Source: Caballeronia ptereochthonis
GTDB lineage: Bacteria; Pseudomonadota; Gammaproteobacteria; Burkholderiales; Burkholderiaceae
Assembly (NCBI RefSeq): GCF_001545075.1
Contig: NZ_FCOB02000001.1
Span: 124,001 to 188,000, forward strand
Reading direction: 5' to 3'
Length of the DNA stretch: 64,000 nt
In this document: piece after piece, positions 56,962 to 64,000 of the stretch
How the letters are laid out: every line of letters begins with the position of its first letter
Position numbering within the stretch: the stretch's first letter is position 1
Position numbers and translations under genes: made by a program
The notes under the pieces: generated by a model
Told to the model about the DNA's origin: nothing
The model's input: only the letters and a program-made list of their open reading frames with translations
Database searches by the model: none

Positions 56962-57543
56962 ATGAAATTCCTGATGTTGGCGCTCTCCGGCGCCGCCCTG
57001 ATCGCGAGCGCGCCGGCGTTTGCACAGCCGAACGCGCAGGCCGCGCACCCGAGCGTGCTCTTCAAGACCACGCAGGGCGACATCAAGGTCGAGCTGTATC
57101 CCGAGAAGGCGCCGAAGACGGTCGCGAACTTTCTCGACTACGTGAAATCCGGCCAGTACAGCGGCACGATCTTCCATCGCGTGATTCCGGGCTTCATGAT
57201 CCAGGGCGGCGGCTATAGCACGAGCTTCGCCGAGAAGCCGACGCGCGCGCCGATCCCGCTGGAGAGCAAGAACGGCCTGAAGAATGCCGCGGGCACGATC
57301 GCGATGGCGCGCACGAGCGACCCGAACTCGGCCACCGCCCAGTTCTTCATCAATACGGTCGATAATGCGGGTCTCGACTATCCGAACCCGGACGGCAACG
57401 GCTATGCCGTGTTCGGCAAGGTCGTCTCGGGCATGGACGTCGTGAAGAAGATCGAGGGAAGCCCGACCACCACGCGCGGCCCGATGCAGGACGTTCCGCA
57501 GAAGCCGGCCGTGATCGAGTCGGCCACCGTGGTCTCGCAGTAA
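56962..57543 (+). CDS. ppiA: Periplasmic peptidyl-prolyl cis-trans isomerase (cyclophilin)
   Basis: The product has 193 residues. The signal peptide is [20 protein letters not shown]. The cyclophilin core ([54 protein letters not shown]) follows, including the catalytic Arg in FHRVI. It speeds proline isomerisation in secreted proteins. The cytoplasmic paralogue follows directly, 82 bases downstream. Confidence 0.92.
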   Translation: MKFLMLALSGAALIASAPAFAQPNAQAAHPSVLFKTTQGDIKVELYPEKAPKTVANFLDYVKSGQYSGTIFHRVIPGFMIQGGGYSTSFAEKPTRAPIPLESKNGLKNAAGTIAMARTSDPNSATAQFFINTVDNAGLDYPNPDGNGYAVFGKVVSGMDVVKKIEGSPTTTRGPMQDVPQKPAVIESATVVSQ

Positions 57544-57625
57544 TACGAAGCGCCCTTCACGCCGTGAACATGAACGCGCACGCGTCGCGTCACGGCTCAA
57601 CCAGACACATTGGAGAGAACACATC

Positions 57626-58117
57626 ATGGTCGAACTGCATACGAACCACGGCGTCATCAAGCTCGAACTGGACGCCGAGAAGGCGCCGAAGACCGTCGAA
57701 AACTTCCTCAACTACGTGAAGAAGGGTCATTACGACAACACCGTGTTCCACCGCGTGATCGACGGCTTCATGATCCAGGGCGGCGGCTTCGAGCCGGGCA
57801 TGAAGCAGAGGCCGACCGATGCGCCGGTCAACAACGAAGCCAACAACGGCCTGAAGAACGACGCCGGCACGATCGCGATGGCGCGCACCAACGATCCGCA
57901 TTCGGCGACCGCGCAGTTCTTCATCAACGTGAAGGACAACGACTTCCTGAACCACTCGTCGCCGACGCCGCAGGGCTGGGGCTACACCGTGTTCGGCCGT
58001 GTCGTCGACGGCATGGACGTGGTCGAGAAGATCAAGAAGGTCAAGACGGGCTCGAAGGGCTTCCATCAGGACGTGCCGGTCGACGACGTGGTGATCGAGA
58101 AGGCCGTCGTGGTCTGA
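57626..58117 (+). CDS. ppiB: Cytoplasmic peptidyl-prolyl cis-trans isomerase (cyclophilin B)
   Basis: The product has 163 residues without a signal peptide. The full cyclophilin domain starts at residue 1 ([20 protein letters not shown]) and includes [40 protein letters not shown] and [12 protein letters not shown]. It is the cytosolic counterpart of the upstream periplasmic enzyme. A GGAGAG site lies upstream. The lpxH start is 13 bases after the stop. Confidence 0.95.
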   Translation: MVELHTNHGVIKLELDAEKAPKTVENFLNYVKKGHYDNTVFHRVIDGFMIQGGGFEPGMKQRPTDAPVNNEANNGLKNDAGTIAMARTNDPHSATAQFFINVKDNDFLNHSSPTPQGWGYTVFGRVVDGMDVVEKIKKVKTGSKGFHQDVPVDDVVIEKAVVV

Positions 58118-58130
58118 TCGCGGTCATTGC

Positions 58131-58931
58131 ATGATCGATACGAAAACTTCTTTCGATCGCGAAGCAGCGGGCGCAGCGCAACGCGCGCGCCCGCTGTTTT
58201 TCATTTCCGACCTGCACCTCTCCGAGGCGCTTCCGAACACGGTCACCGCGTTCGAGCATTTCATCGAGGTCACGGCGAACGAGGCGGATTCCGTCTTCAT
58301 TCTCGGCGACCTGTTCGAATTCTGGATCGGCGACGACATCCTCGACGCACCCTCGACGGACGCGCGCGCCGGCTTCGCGCGCCGCATGGCGCGGCTGATG
58401 CACACGCTCTCCGAGCGCGGCATCGGCCTGTACGTGATGCACGGCAATCGCGACTTCCTGCTGGGCCCGCGCTTCATGAAGGACGCGGGCGCCATGCTCC
58501 TGCCCGATCCGTTCGTGATCACCGGCTTCGGCAAGCGCATCGTGCTCGCGCACGGCGACGGCCTGTGCACGGCGGATCGCGCCTATCAGCACTTCCGACG
58601 GCTCGCGCGCAACCGGTTCGCGCAGCGGCTCTTTCTCGCGCTGCCGCTCGACACACGCCTCGCGATCGGCCAGCGCATGCGCACCAAGAGCGCGGGCGCG
58701 CGCATGACGGGCCTGTCGTCGAAATACGACGTGACGAAGAAAGCCGTGGCCGAGCTCTTCATCGGCAGCCACACGCACACGCTGATTCACGGCCACACGC
58801 ACCGGCCGGCGATGCATCGCGAGGTCGAAGGCGTGCGCTGGGTCCTGCCCGACTGGGAGCTGGACCACGGCACGCCGCGCGGCGGCTATCTGCGCCTCGA
58901 CGAAACCGGCCTGCACGCGCTGCCGCTGTAA
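58131..58931 (+). CDS. lpxH: UDP-2,3-diacylglucosamine diphosphatase
   Basis: The product has 266 residues. It hydrolyses UDP-2,3-diacylglucosamine to lipid X in lipid A synthesis, at the inner membrane. Calcineurin-like metal motifs are in order: FFISDLHLSE (DxH), FILGDLFEFWIGDD (GDxxE/D), MHGNRDFLLG (GNRD), VLAHGDGLC, and FIGSHTHTLIHGHTHRPAMH (GHTH). The N-terminus is about 20 residues longer than in E. coli. It forms an operon with ppiB. Confidence 0.95.
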   Translation: MIDTKTSFDREAAGAAQRARPLFFISDLHLSEALPNTVTAFEHFIEVTANEADSVFILGDLFEFWIGDDILDAPSTDARAGFARRMARLMHTLSERGIGLYVMHGNRDFLLGPRFMKDAGAMLLPDPFVITGFGKRIVLAHGDGLCTADRAYQHFRRLARNRFAQRLFLALPLDTRLAIGQRMRTKSAGARMTGLSSKYDVTKKAVAELFIGSHTHTLIHGHTHRPAMHREVEGVRWVLPDWELDHGTPRGGYLRLDETGLHALPL

Positions 58932-58950
58932 CGCCCTGCGCTTTAACGCG

Positions 58951-58974
58951 TCAACGCTTCAACGCTTCAACGCT
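58951..58974. repeat. Three tandem 8-bp units (TCAACGCT)
   Basis: Three exact copies of TCAACGCT lie head to tail in the convergent lpxH/cysE spacer, touching the cysE stop. It may be a variable-number site; no function is evident. Confidence 0.8.
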
Positions 58975-59771
58975 TAGCGCCCGACCGACGCGGCCCGCTC
59001 CTCCGTCTTGCCGTCCATCGACGTGCACAGGCGCTTGAGATCGACGAGCGCGGCGCCGTCCACGCCATTGAGCGCCTCCACGCGCGCCCCGAGCCGCTCG
59101 AGCGCCGCGACGATGTCGTCGATGCGCTGCGTCTGGGTCGACGCGTGATCGATCAGGCCGTGGATCGCGAGCGACACCGGATCGTCCGCGTTCGGCGTGA
59201 TGCCGTAGGCGCAGAAGCCGCTCTTCGCCGGCTCGCCGGTCTTTTTCTTCTCGACGGCGGGCATCACGATGCGCGCCGGATTGCCGACCGCCGTGCCGCC
59301 CGCCGGCACGGGCTTCACGACCACCGCATTCGAGCCGATCTTCGCCTCCGCGCCGACCGTGAAGCCGCCTAGCACCTTCGCGCCCGCGCCGACGATCACG
59401 CCGCGCTCGAGCGTTGGATGGCGCTTCGCGCCGCGCGTGAGCGACGTGCCGCCGAGCGTCACGCCCTGATAGATCGTGCAGTCGTCGCCGATTTCGGCCG
59501 TCTCGCCGATCACCACGCCCATGCCGTGATCGATGAACACGCGCCGCCCGAGCGTCGCGCCCGGATGGATTTCGATGCCGGTCAGAAAGCGCGCCAGTTG
59601 CGACACGAAGCGCGCGAGCCAGCGCCATTGCCCGCGCCAGCACGCGTGCGCGAAGCGGTGCAGCTGAATCGCGTGCAGGCCCGGATAACAGGTGACGACT
59701 TCCCAGGCGCTGCGGGCGGCGGGATCGCGCTCGCGGATGGCGGCGATGTCTTCGCGAAGTCGGTCGAACAT
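58974..59771 (-). CDS. cysE: Serine O-acetyltransferase
   Basis: The product has 265 residues from [17 protein letters not shown]. It acetylates serine to O-acetylserine for cysteine synthesis. The left-handed beta-helix hexapeptide region ([55 protein letters not shown]) contains the active His residues (HPG, DHG). The C-terminal extension is longer than in the EpsC-type minimum and may bind cysteine synthase. It is convergent with lpxH. Confidence 0.95.
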   Translation of the reverse strand: MFDRLREDIAAIRERDPAARSAWEVVTCYPGLHAIQLHRFAHACWRGQWRWLARFVSQLARFLTGIEIHPGATLGRRVFIDHGMGVVIGETAEIGDDCTIYQGVTLGGTSLTRGAKRHPTLERGVIVGAGAKVLGGFTVGAEAKIGSNAVVVKPVPAGGTAVGNPARIVMPAVEKKKTGEPAKSGFCAYGITPNADDPVSLAIHGLIDHASTQTQRIDDIVAALERLGARVEALNGVDGAALVDLKRLCTSMDGKTEERAASVGR

Positions 59772-59970
59772 GGCGATGTCTCGAATGGGGAAAGGGGCGC
59801 GCGCCGTTCCGTGCCGCGCATGCGTCCAAAGCACGAAACGCGCAAAGCTTATATCGGCTTGCACCGTTTTTCGCCGATTGTAGGACGAGCGCGCGGAGTC
59901 TGCCCGATGCCCACGATGACAGCGCGGTCGCTGCTCCGGCACCGCCCCGAGACCGCCGCCGCACGCGCGT

Positions 59971-60807
59971 TCAGTCTTTCTTCGTTTGCAGCAGGATGTG
60001 CTTGGCGATGCCGCGCAGGATGTTCACCTCTTCGCGCTCGAGTCCCGAGCGCGCGAAGAGCCGCCGCACGCGGGACATCAGCTTCTTCGGGTTGGCCGGA
60101 TCGAGAAAATCCAGCGCGACGAGCGCCTCTTCGAGATGCGCGTACATGCCTTCGATTTCATCGCTCGACGCGCTCTGCCCCGCAGTCCCGACGACGGCGA
60201 GCGTGCTCGCGGGCGCCTGGAACGCGAGGCGCAGCTCGTAGGCGAGCACCTGAACCGCCTGCGCGAGATTGAGCGAGCTGTAGGCCGGATTGGCCGGAAC
60301 GTGCGCGAGCGCGCTGCAGCGCTCGACGTCCGCGTTGGACAGCCCGGTGCGCTCGTTGCCGAATACGAGCGCGATGTCACCATGGCGCACGAATTCGTGG
60401 GCGCGCTCGGCCAGCGCACGCGGCGGCATCTGCGGCGGGCCGAACTCGCGCATGCGCGCGGTCAGCGCGACCGACCAGCGCACGCCGACGAGCGCATCCG
60501 CGAGCGTGTCGACGACGTGCGCCGAGGCGAGCACGTCGTCGGCGCCGGAGGCCATCGCGATGGCTTCGGGTTCGTTCTTGACATCGGGCACGCGCGGCGC
60601 GACGAGCACGAGCCGCGCGAAGCCCATCGTCTTGAGCGCGCGCGCGGCCGCGCCGACATTGCCCGGATGGCTCGGCTCGACGAGGATGAAGCGCGTGGAC
60701 GTGAAGCCGCCGGCGGGCGCGGAAAGATCGTTGGGTTCCAAGGCTCGAGTCGTGCTGAAGTAGGGTGAACCCACAATGTTAACGCGCTTCGGCGGCACTT
60801 CCCACAC
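59971..60807 (-). CDS. trmJ: tRNA (cytidine/uridine-2'-O-)-methyltransferase TrmJ-like
   Basis: The product has up to 278 residues. SPOUT-fold motifs are [34 protein letters not shown] and [20 protein letters not shown]. These are characteristic of TrmJ, which 2'-O-methylates position 32 of tRNAs using SAM. The C-terminal extension (about 200-278) is usual for the bacterial family. The start is uncertain: GTG at 60807 or GTG at 60774, with no ATG available. It is divergent from suhB. Confidence 0.88.
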   Translation of the reverse strand: MWEVPPKRVNIVGSPYFSTTRALEPNDLSAPAGGFTSTRFILVEPSHPGNVGAAARALKTMGFARLVLVAPRVPDVKNEPEAIAMASGADDVLASAHVVDTLADALVGVRWSVALTARMREFGPPQMPPRALAERAHEFVRHGDIALVFGNERTGLSNADVERCSALAHVPANPAYSSLNLAQAVQVLAYELRLAFQAPASTLAVVGTAGQSASSDEIEGMYAHLEEALVALDFLDPANPKKLMSRVRRLFARSGLEREEVNILRGIAKHILLQTKKD

Positions 60808-61022
60808 ACGTGTCGATGCGCGGGGCTTAATGGCGACTTTCGGGTAAAATGGCCCCCTCGCGCGCCGCGAACGGTTTCGGAGTCGGTCGAACCCTTCGCG
60901 CGAGCGCCTCGCTCTTATTCAATTCGTCTTTCGTCGACATAGTCGTTGTCGCCAACTTTTTCGCCTGCGCGTTCTCCATGACAAACATGAGGAGCACGCC
61001 CGGCGGCCAGAGGATTTCGCTC

Positions 61023-61826
61023 ATGCATCCGATGCTCAATATCGCTGTCAAGGCCGCGCGCCGCGCCGGACAGATCATCAACCGCGCGTCGCTCGATCTG
61101 GACCGCGTCCAGGTCAGCAAGAAGCAGCACAACGACTTCGTGACGGAAGTCGACAAGGCGTCCGAGGCCGCGATCATCGAGACGCTGCACACCGCCTACC
61201 CCGACCACTCGATCCTCGCCGAAGAGTCCGGCCGCGACGATCGCGAGTCCGAGTATCAGTGGATCATCGATCCGCTCGACGGCACCACCAACTTCATCCA
61301 CGGGTTCCCGTACTACTGCGTGTCGATCGCGCTCGCACACAAGGGCGTCGTTCAGCAGGCCGTCGTCTACGATCCGACGCGCAACGACCTCTTCACCGCC
61401 TCGCGCGGCCGCGGCGCGTATCTGAACGAGCGGCGCATCCGCGTCGGCAAGCTGGATCGTCTGTCGGATGCGCTGATCGGCACGGGCTTTCCGTTCCGCG
61501 ACGGTCAGGGCCTCAACGCCTACATGCGCCTCTTCAGCGAAATGACGCTCTCGTGCGCCGGGCTGCGCCGTCCGGGCGCGGCGGCGCTCGATCTGGCGAA
61601 CGTCGCGGCCGGGCGTCTGGACGGCTTTTTCGAGCAAGGCATCCACCCGTGGGACGTGGCGGCGGGCAGCCTGATCGTGACCGAAGCGGGCGGACTCGTC
61701 GGCAACTACACCGGCGAATCGGATTTCCTGTTCCAGAACGAGATCGTCGCGGGCAATCCGAAGGTGTATGCGCAGATGGTCAAGATTCTCGACCTGTACT
61801 CGCGCACGCGCCTGACCGGCGAATAA
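61023..61826 (+). CDS. suhB: Inositol-1-monophosphatase
   Basis: The product has 267 residues from [17 protein letters not shown], preceded by AGAGGA. Metal and substrate motifs are [35 protein letters not shown] and [17 protein letters not shown]. SuhB dephosphorylates inositol monophosphate and takes part in NusA/NusG rRNA antitermination in E. coli. The leader between trmJ and suhB is about 215 bases, so post-transcriptional control is possible. Confidence 0.95.
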   Translation: MHPMLNIAVKAARRAGQIINRASLDLDRVQVSKKQHNDFVTEVDKASEAAIIETLHTAYPDHSILAEESGRDDRESEYQWIIDPLDGTTNFIHGFPYYCVSIALAHKGVVQQAVVYDPTRNDLFTASRGRGAYLNERRIRVGKLDRLSDALIGTGFPFRDGQGLNAYMRLFSEMTLSCAGLRRPGAAALDLANVAAGRLDGFFEQGIHPWDVAAGSLIVTEAGGLVGNYTGESDFLFQNEIVAGNPKVYAQMVKILDLYSRTRLTGE

Positions 61827-61835
61827 GATGCATCG

Positions 61836-61859
61836 AAGGGCGCGCGCGTGCGCGCCCTT
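61836..61859. repeat. Perfect 10-bp hairpin between suhB and lplT
   Basis: Arms AAGGGCGCGC and GCGCGCCCTT are separated by GCGT, nine bases after the suhB stop. No T-run follows, so termination strength is uncertain. Confidence 0.6.
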
Positions 61860-62025
61860 GCACCACCCCTCTTCACAGCGCCCCGGGCGCGCCGCGTGCC
61901 CTGCATCGATTGCGGGGCTCCGTTACAGTGCAATCTTTTGCCCTCGCATCACCGGGCGACGCGCGCTTCATCCTGCCTTTTCCGCAATTGTCCCGTCGCG
62001 CGCCGCGCCACACGCTGATCCCGCC

Positions 62026-63324
62026 ATGAAAAAAGGCTTCTACACGATCATCGCCGCGCAGTTCGTTTCGTCGCTCGCCGACAACGCGCTCCTGATCGCC
62101 GCGATCGCCATGCTCGCCGTCGTCCATTCGGCGCCGTGGGTCACGCCGCTCCTGCAGATCTTCTTCACGATTTCCTATGTGGTGCTCGCTCCATTCGTCG
62201 GCGCATTCGCCGATGCGATCCAGAAGCGCCACGTCATGTTCATTTCGAACGCTCTCAAGGCGGCCGGCTGCGCGATGATGATCGCGGGCGTGCACCCGAT
62301 GATCGCGTACGGCGTCGTCGGCCTGGGCGCCGCGGCGTATTCACCCGCGAAATACGGCATCCTCACCGAGCTTCTGCCGCCGCAGAAGCTGATCGCGGCG
62401 AACGCGTGGCTCGAATCCGCGACGGTCGGCTCGACCATCCTCGGCACCGTGGTCGGCGGCGCGCTCGTGAGCCAGGTGGTCGCGCGCTGGGTGACGCACG
62501 CGCACCTGCCGTTCATGAGCACCGCCGCGCACGCCGCCCTCTTCACGGTGATGCTCATCTATGCGTCGGCGGCGGCCATCAACGCGTTCATCCCCGATAC
62601 CGGCGCGCGCTACCCGAATCTCCTGACCGAGCCTACCCGGCTCGTCAACGATTTTTCGCACAGCTTCATGGTGCTGTGGAAGGACAAGCTCGCGCAGATC
62701 GCGCTGTGGGTCACGACGCTGCTCTGGGGCGCGGCCGTCACCCTGCAATTGCTGGTGCTCAAATGGGCCGACGCGAATCTCGGGCTGTCGCTGTCGAAGG
62801 CGGCCGTGCTGCAGGGCGTGACGGGGCTGGGCATCGCGCTCGGCGCGGCGGCGGCTTCCGCGTGGATCATGCTGCGCCAGTCGCTCAGGGTGCTGCCGGT
62901 GGGCGTGCTGATCGGCGCGGTGGCAGTCGCCATGGCGTTCTACAACAAGGATCTGTTCCCGGCGGGCGCCGGCGTGCAGATCGGTCCGCTCTTCGCGCCG
63001 GCGTACATCCTGATGGCGTACCCGCTGATGATCGCGCTGGGCGGCCTGTCCGGCTTTTTCATCGTGCCGATGAACGCGATCCTGCAGCATCGCGGCGCGA
63101 CCCTGCTGTCGGCCGGCTACTCGATCGCGGTGCAGAATTTCAACCAGAACCTGGCCGTGCTGGCGATGCTCGGCGCCTACGCGCTGCTCCTGACGATCAA
63201 GATGCCGGTGCAGTGGATCATCGTCGTGTTCGGCCTGTTCGTGTGCCTGATGATGACGCTCGCGATGCGCCGCCAGAGCCAGAACGAACGCGAGGCCGAT
63301 CTCGGCGCGCTCGTCGAGGAATGA
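62026..63324 (+). CDS. lplT: Lysophospholipid transporter LplT
   Basis: The product has 432 residues with about 12 hydrophobic segments, an MFS permease. FYTIIAAQFVSSLADNALLI, APFVGAFADAIQKRHVMFIS and AAAYSPAKYGILTELLPPQK are LplT motifs. It flips lysophosphatidylethanolamine across the inner membrane for re-acylation. The start is at MKKGFYTI; the acyltransferase Aas is not adjacent. The 3' end has no clear terminator. Confidence 0.93.
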   Translation: MKKGFYTIIAAQFVSSLADNALLIAAIAMLAVVHSAPWVTPLLQIFFTISYVVLAPFVGAFADAIQKRHVMFISNALKAAGCAMMIAGVHPMIAYGVVGLGAAAYSPAKYGILTELLPPQKLIAANAWLESATVGSTILGTVVGGALVSQVVARWVTHAHLPFMSTAAHAALFTVMLIYASAAAINAFIPDTGARYPNLLTEPTRLVNDFSHSFMVLWKDKLAQIALWVTTLLWGAAVTLQLLVLKWADANLGLSLSKAAVLQGVTGLGIALGAAAASAWIMLRQSLRVLPVGVLIGAVAVAMAFYNKDLFPAGAGVQIGPLFAPAYILMAYPLMIALGGLSGFFIVPMNAILQHRGATLLSAGYSIAVQNFNQNLAVLAMLGAYALLLTIKMPVQWIIVVFGLFVCLMMTLAMRRQSQNEREADLGALVEE

Positions 63325-63526
63325 TCCTTGCTCGACGGTGTATTCTGGGTTCATGCCCCGGCGCCGGCGAACGAGGAAGAAAGGGAGGGAACGCGGGCGG
63401 CGGGTGCAAGTCGTAAGGTTGAAGCGGTCAGGCTGCAAGCGGTGCGCCGCGGCGAGGCCCGTGATACGACTGGAACCGGACCCGGCGTCATTTATTCCTC
63501 GGCAACGTCAATAAAGGAGCAAGGAA

Positions 63527-63895
63527 ATGGGATTGTTCACACGTTCGACGCTCGACAGCAAAATCAATGGCGCAGCCAATCTCGGCGAACGCGCGGTGCG
63601 CGGTGCGAGCGACGCGGTCGATTCGGCCAGCAGCCAGTTGCGTAGTCTGCTCGACGATCTGGAAAGCTCGATCCAGGGCGCGAAGGACATCGATGCCGAC
63701 AAGCTGCGCAAGGATCTGCAAGCGAAACTGAAATCCGCGCGTTCGCAAATGAACGGCGCGAGCGGCGTGTTCGCGGGCAAGCTGGGCGACGCGGCCGGCT
63801 ATGCCGATGACTTCGTGCACGACAAGCCGTGGCATACGCTCGGCGCGGTGGCGGGGCTTGCCTTGCTCGTCGGATTCCTCGCCGGGCGCGCATGA
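63527..63895 (+). CDS. DUF883 / ElaB-YqjD-like membrane-anchored protein
   Basis: The product has 122 residues. An N-terminal amphipathic coiled region (about 25-75, DAVDSASSQLRSLLDDLESS) precedes a single C-terminal membrane segment (HTLGAVAGLALLVGFLAGRA). This matches ElaB/YqjD/YgaM (DUF883) proteins, which are ribosome-associated inner-membrane proteins in stationary phase. A strong AAGGAG site lies 12 bases before the ATG. The end of the window lies 105 bases downstream. Confidence 0.85.
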   Translation: MGLFTRSTLDSKINGAANLGERAVRGASDAVDSASSQLRSLLDDLESSIQGAKDIDADKLRKDLQAKLKSARSQMNGASGVFAGKLGDAAGYADDFVHDKPWHTLGAVAGLALLVGFLAGRA

Positions 63896-64000
63896 CGCGG
63901 CCGCTCTTCTGATCCACGTATTTGCCGCTGGAACGGCGCCCGTTCGTTTCAGCGGCCGACTCCGTTCTCGCGGCAAGCGTGCGGGGCGCCTTCGTTCGCG

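Noticed and set aside
60849..61022. In-frame extension of SuhB to the ATG at 60849
   Set aside because: No ribosome site and no similarity to SuhB in the extra 58 residues; ATG at 61023 fits the family.
1..64000. CRISPR array
   Set aside because: No regularly spaced repeats of CRISPR size were seen; the only tandem repeat is the 8-bp unit at 58951.

Overview
The window looks like a chromosome segment of a high-GC betaproteobacterium of the Burkholderiaceae, of the Paraburkholderia/Caballeronia/Burkholderia type. This is inferred from GC-rich, GC3-biased coding, a neisserial/burkholderial-type porin, and the housekeeping order lysC-tilS-accA-alkA-cysS-ppiA-ppiB-lpxH-cysE-trmJ-suhB-lplT on the right. 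No species call is possible from the sequence alone.

Left part (1-13.0 kb), accessory metabolism. It opens with the C-terminal part of a di-haem cytochrome c peroxidase. Next come a TetR regulator overlapping a haem-oxygenase-like di-iron enzyme, and a divergent ornithine-cyclodeaminase-family protein. An eight-gene minus-strand operon follows under a divergent LysR regulator: a PotD/A/B/C-like ABC importer, a three-subunit HcnABC/opine-oxidase-like flavoenzyme, and a porin. It looks like an uptake-and-oxidation pathway for a small amino-acid-derived compound. The importer ATPase carries an in-frame TAG exactly at its Q-loop glutamine.

Middle part (13.0-33.3 kb), a mosaic of cargo and an integrative conjugative element (ICE). 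A translationally coupled two-gene cassette (AbiJ-like protein plus NERD-nuclease/NACHT NTPase) resembles an anti-phage system. A truncated, about 83% identical copy of an ICE gene junction lies at 17.2-17.5 kb, and the intact version is at 21.8-23.2 kb. Between them sits a small redox cargo (SDR, DOPA-dioxygenase-like, aldo/keto reductase, SDR and TetR with two palindromic operators). The ICE module itself encodes TIGR03757, TIGR03756, TIGR03755, a small membrane protein, a TraG-N protein, DUF3742, a MASE1 protein and a MOBH-type TraI relaxase. An AbiE toxin-antitoxin pair is inserted in it.

Right end of the island (33.4-48.3 kb), a dense block of large defence-type genes. It holds a nuclease-like protein with a DUF3800 partner, an IS66 remnant, an Mrr-nuclease/STAND NTPase, a 1728-residue nuclease/STAND NTPase and a TrlF-type PHP/ABC-ATPase. 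It ends at a tRNA-Ser(GCT) gene with its own promoter and terminator, a plausible attachment site. No integrase is visible in the window.

Chromosomal backbone (48.6-64 kb): lysine/threonine biosynthesis (lysC), tRNA modification (tilS, trmJ), fatty-acid synthesis (accA), DNA repair (alkA), translation (cysS), protein folding (ppiA, ppiB), lipid A and phospholipid genes (lpxH, lplT), cysteine synthesis (cysE) and suhB. All appear intact.
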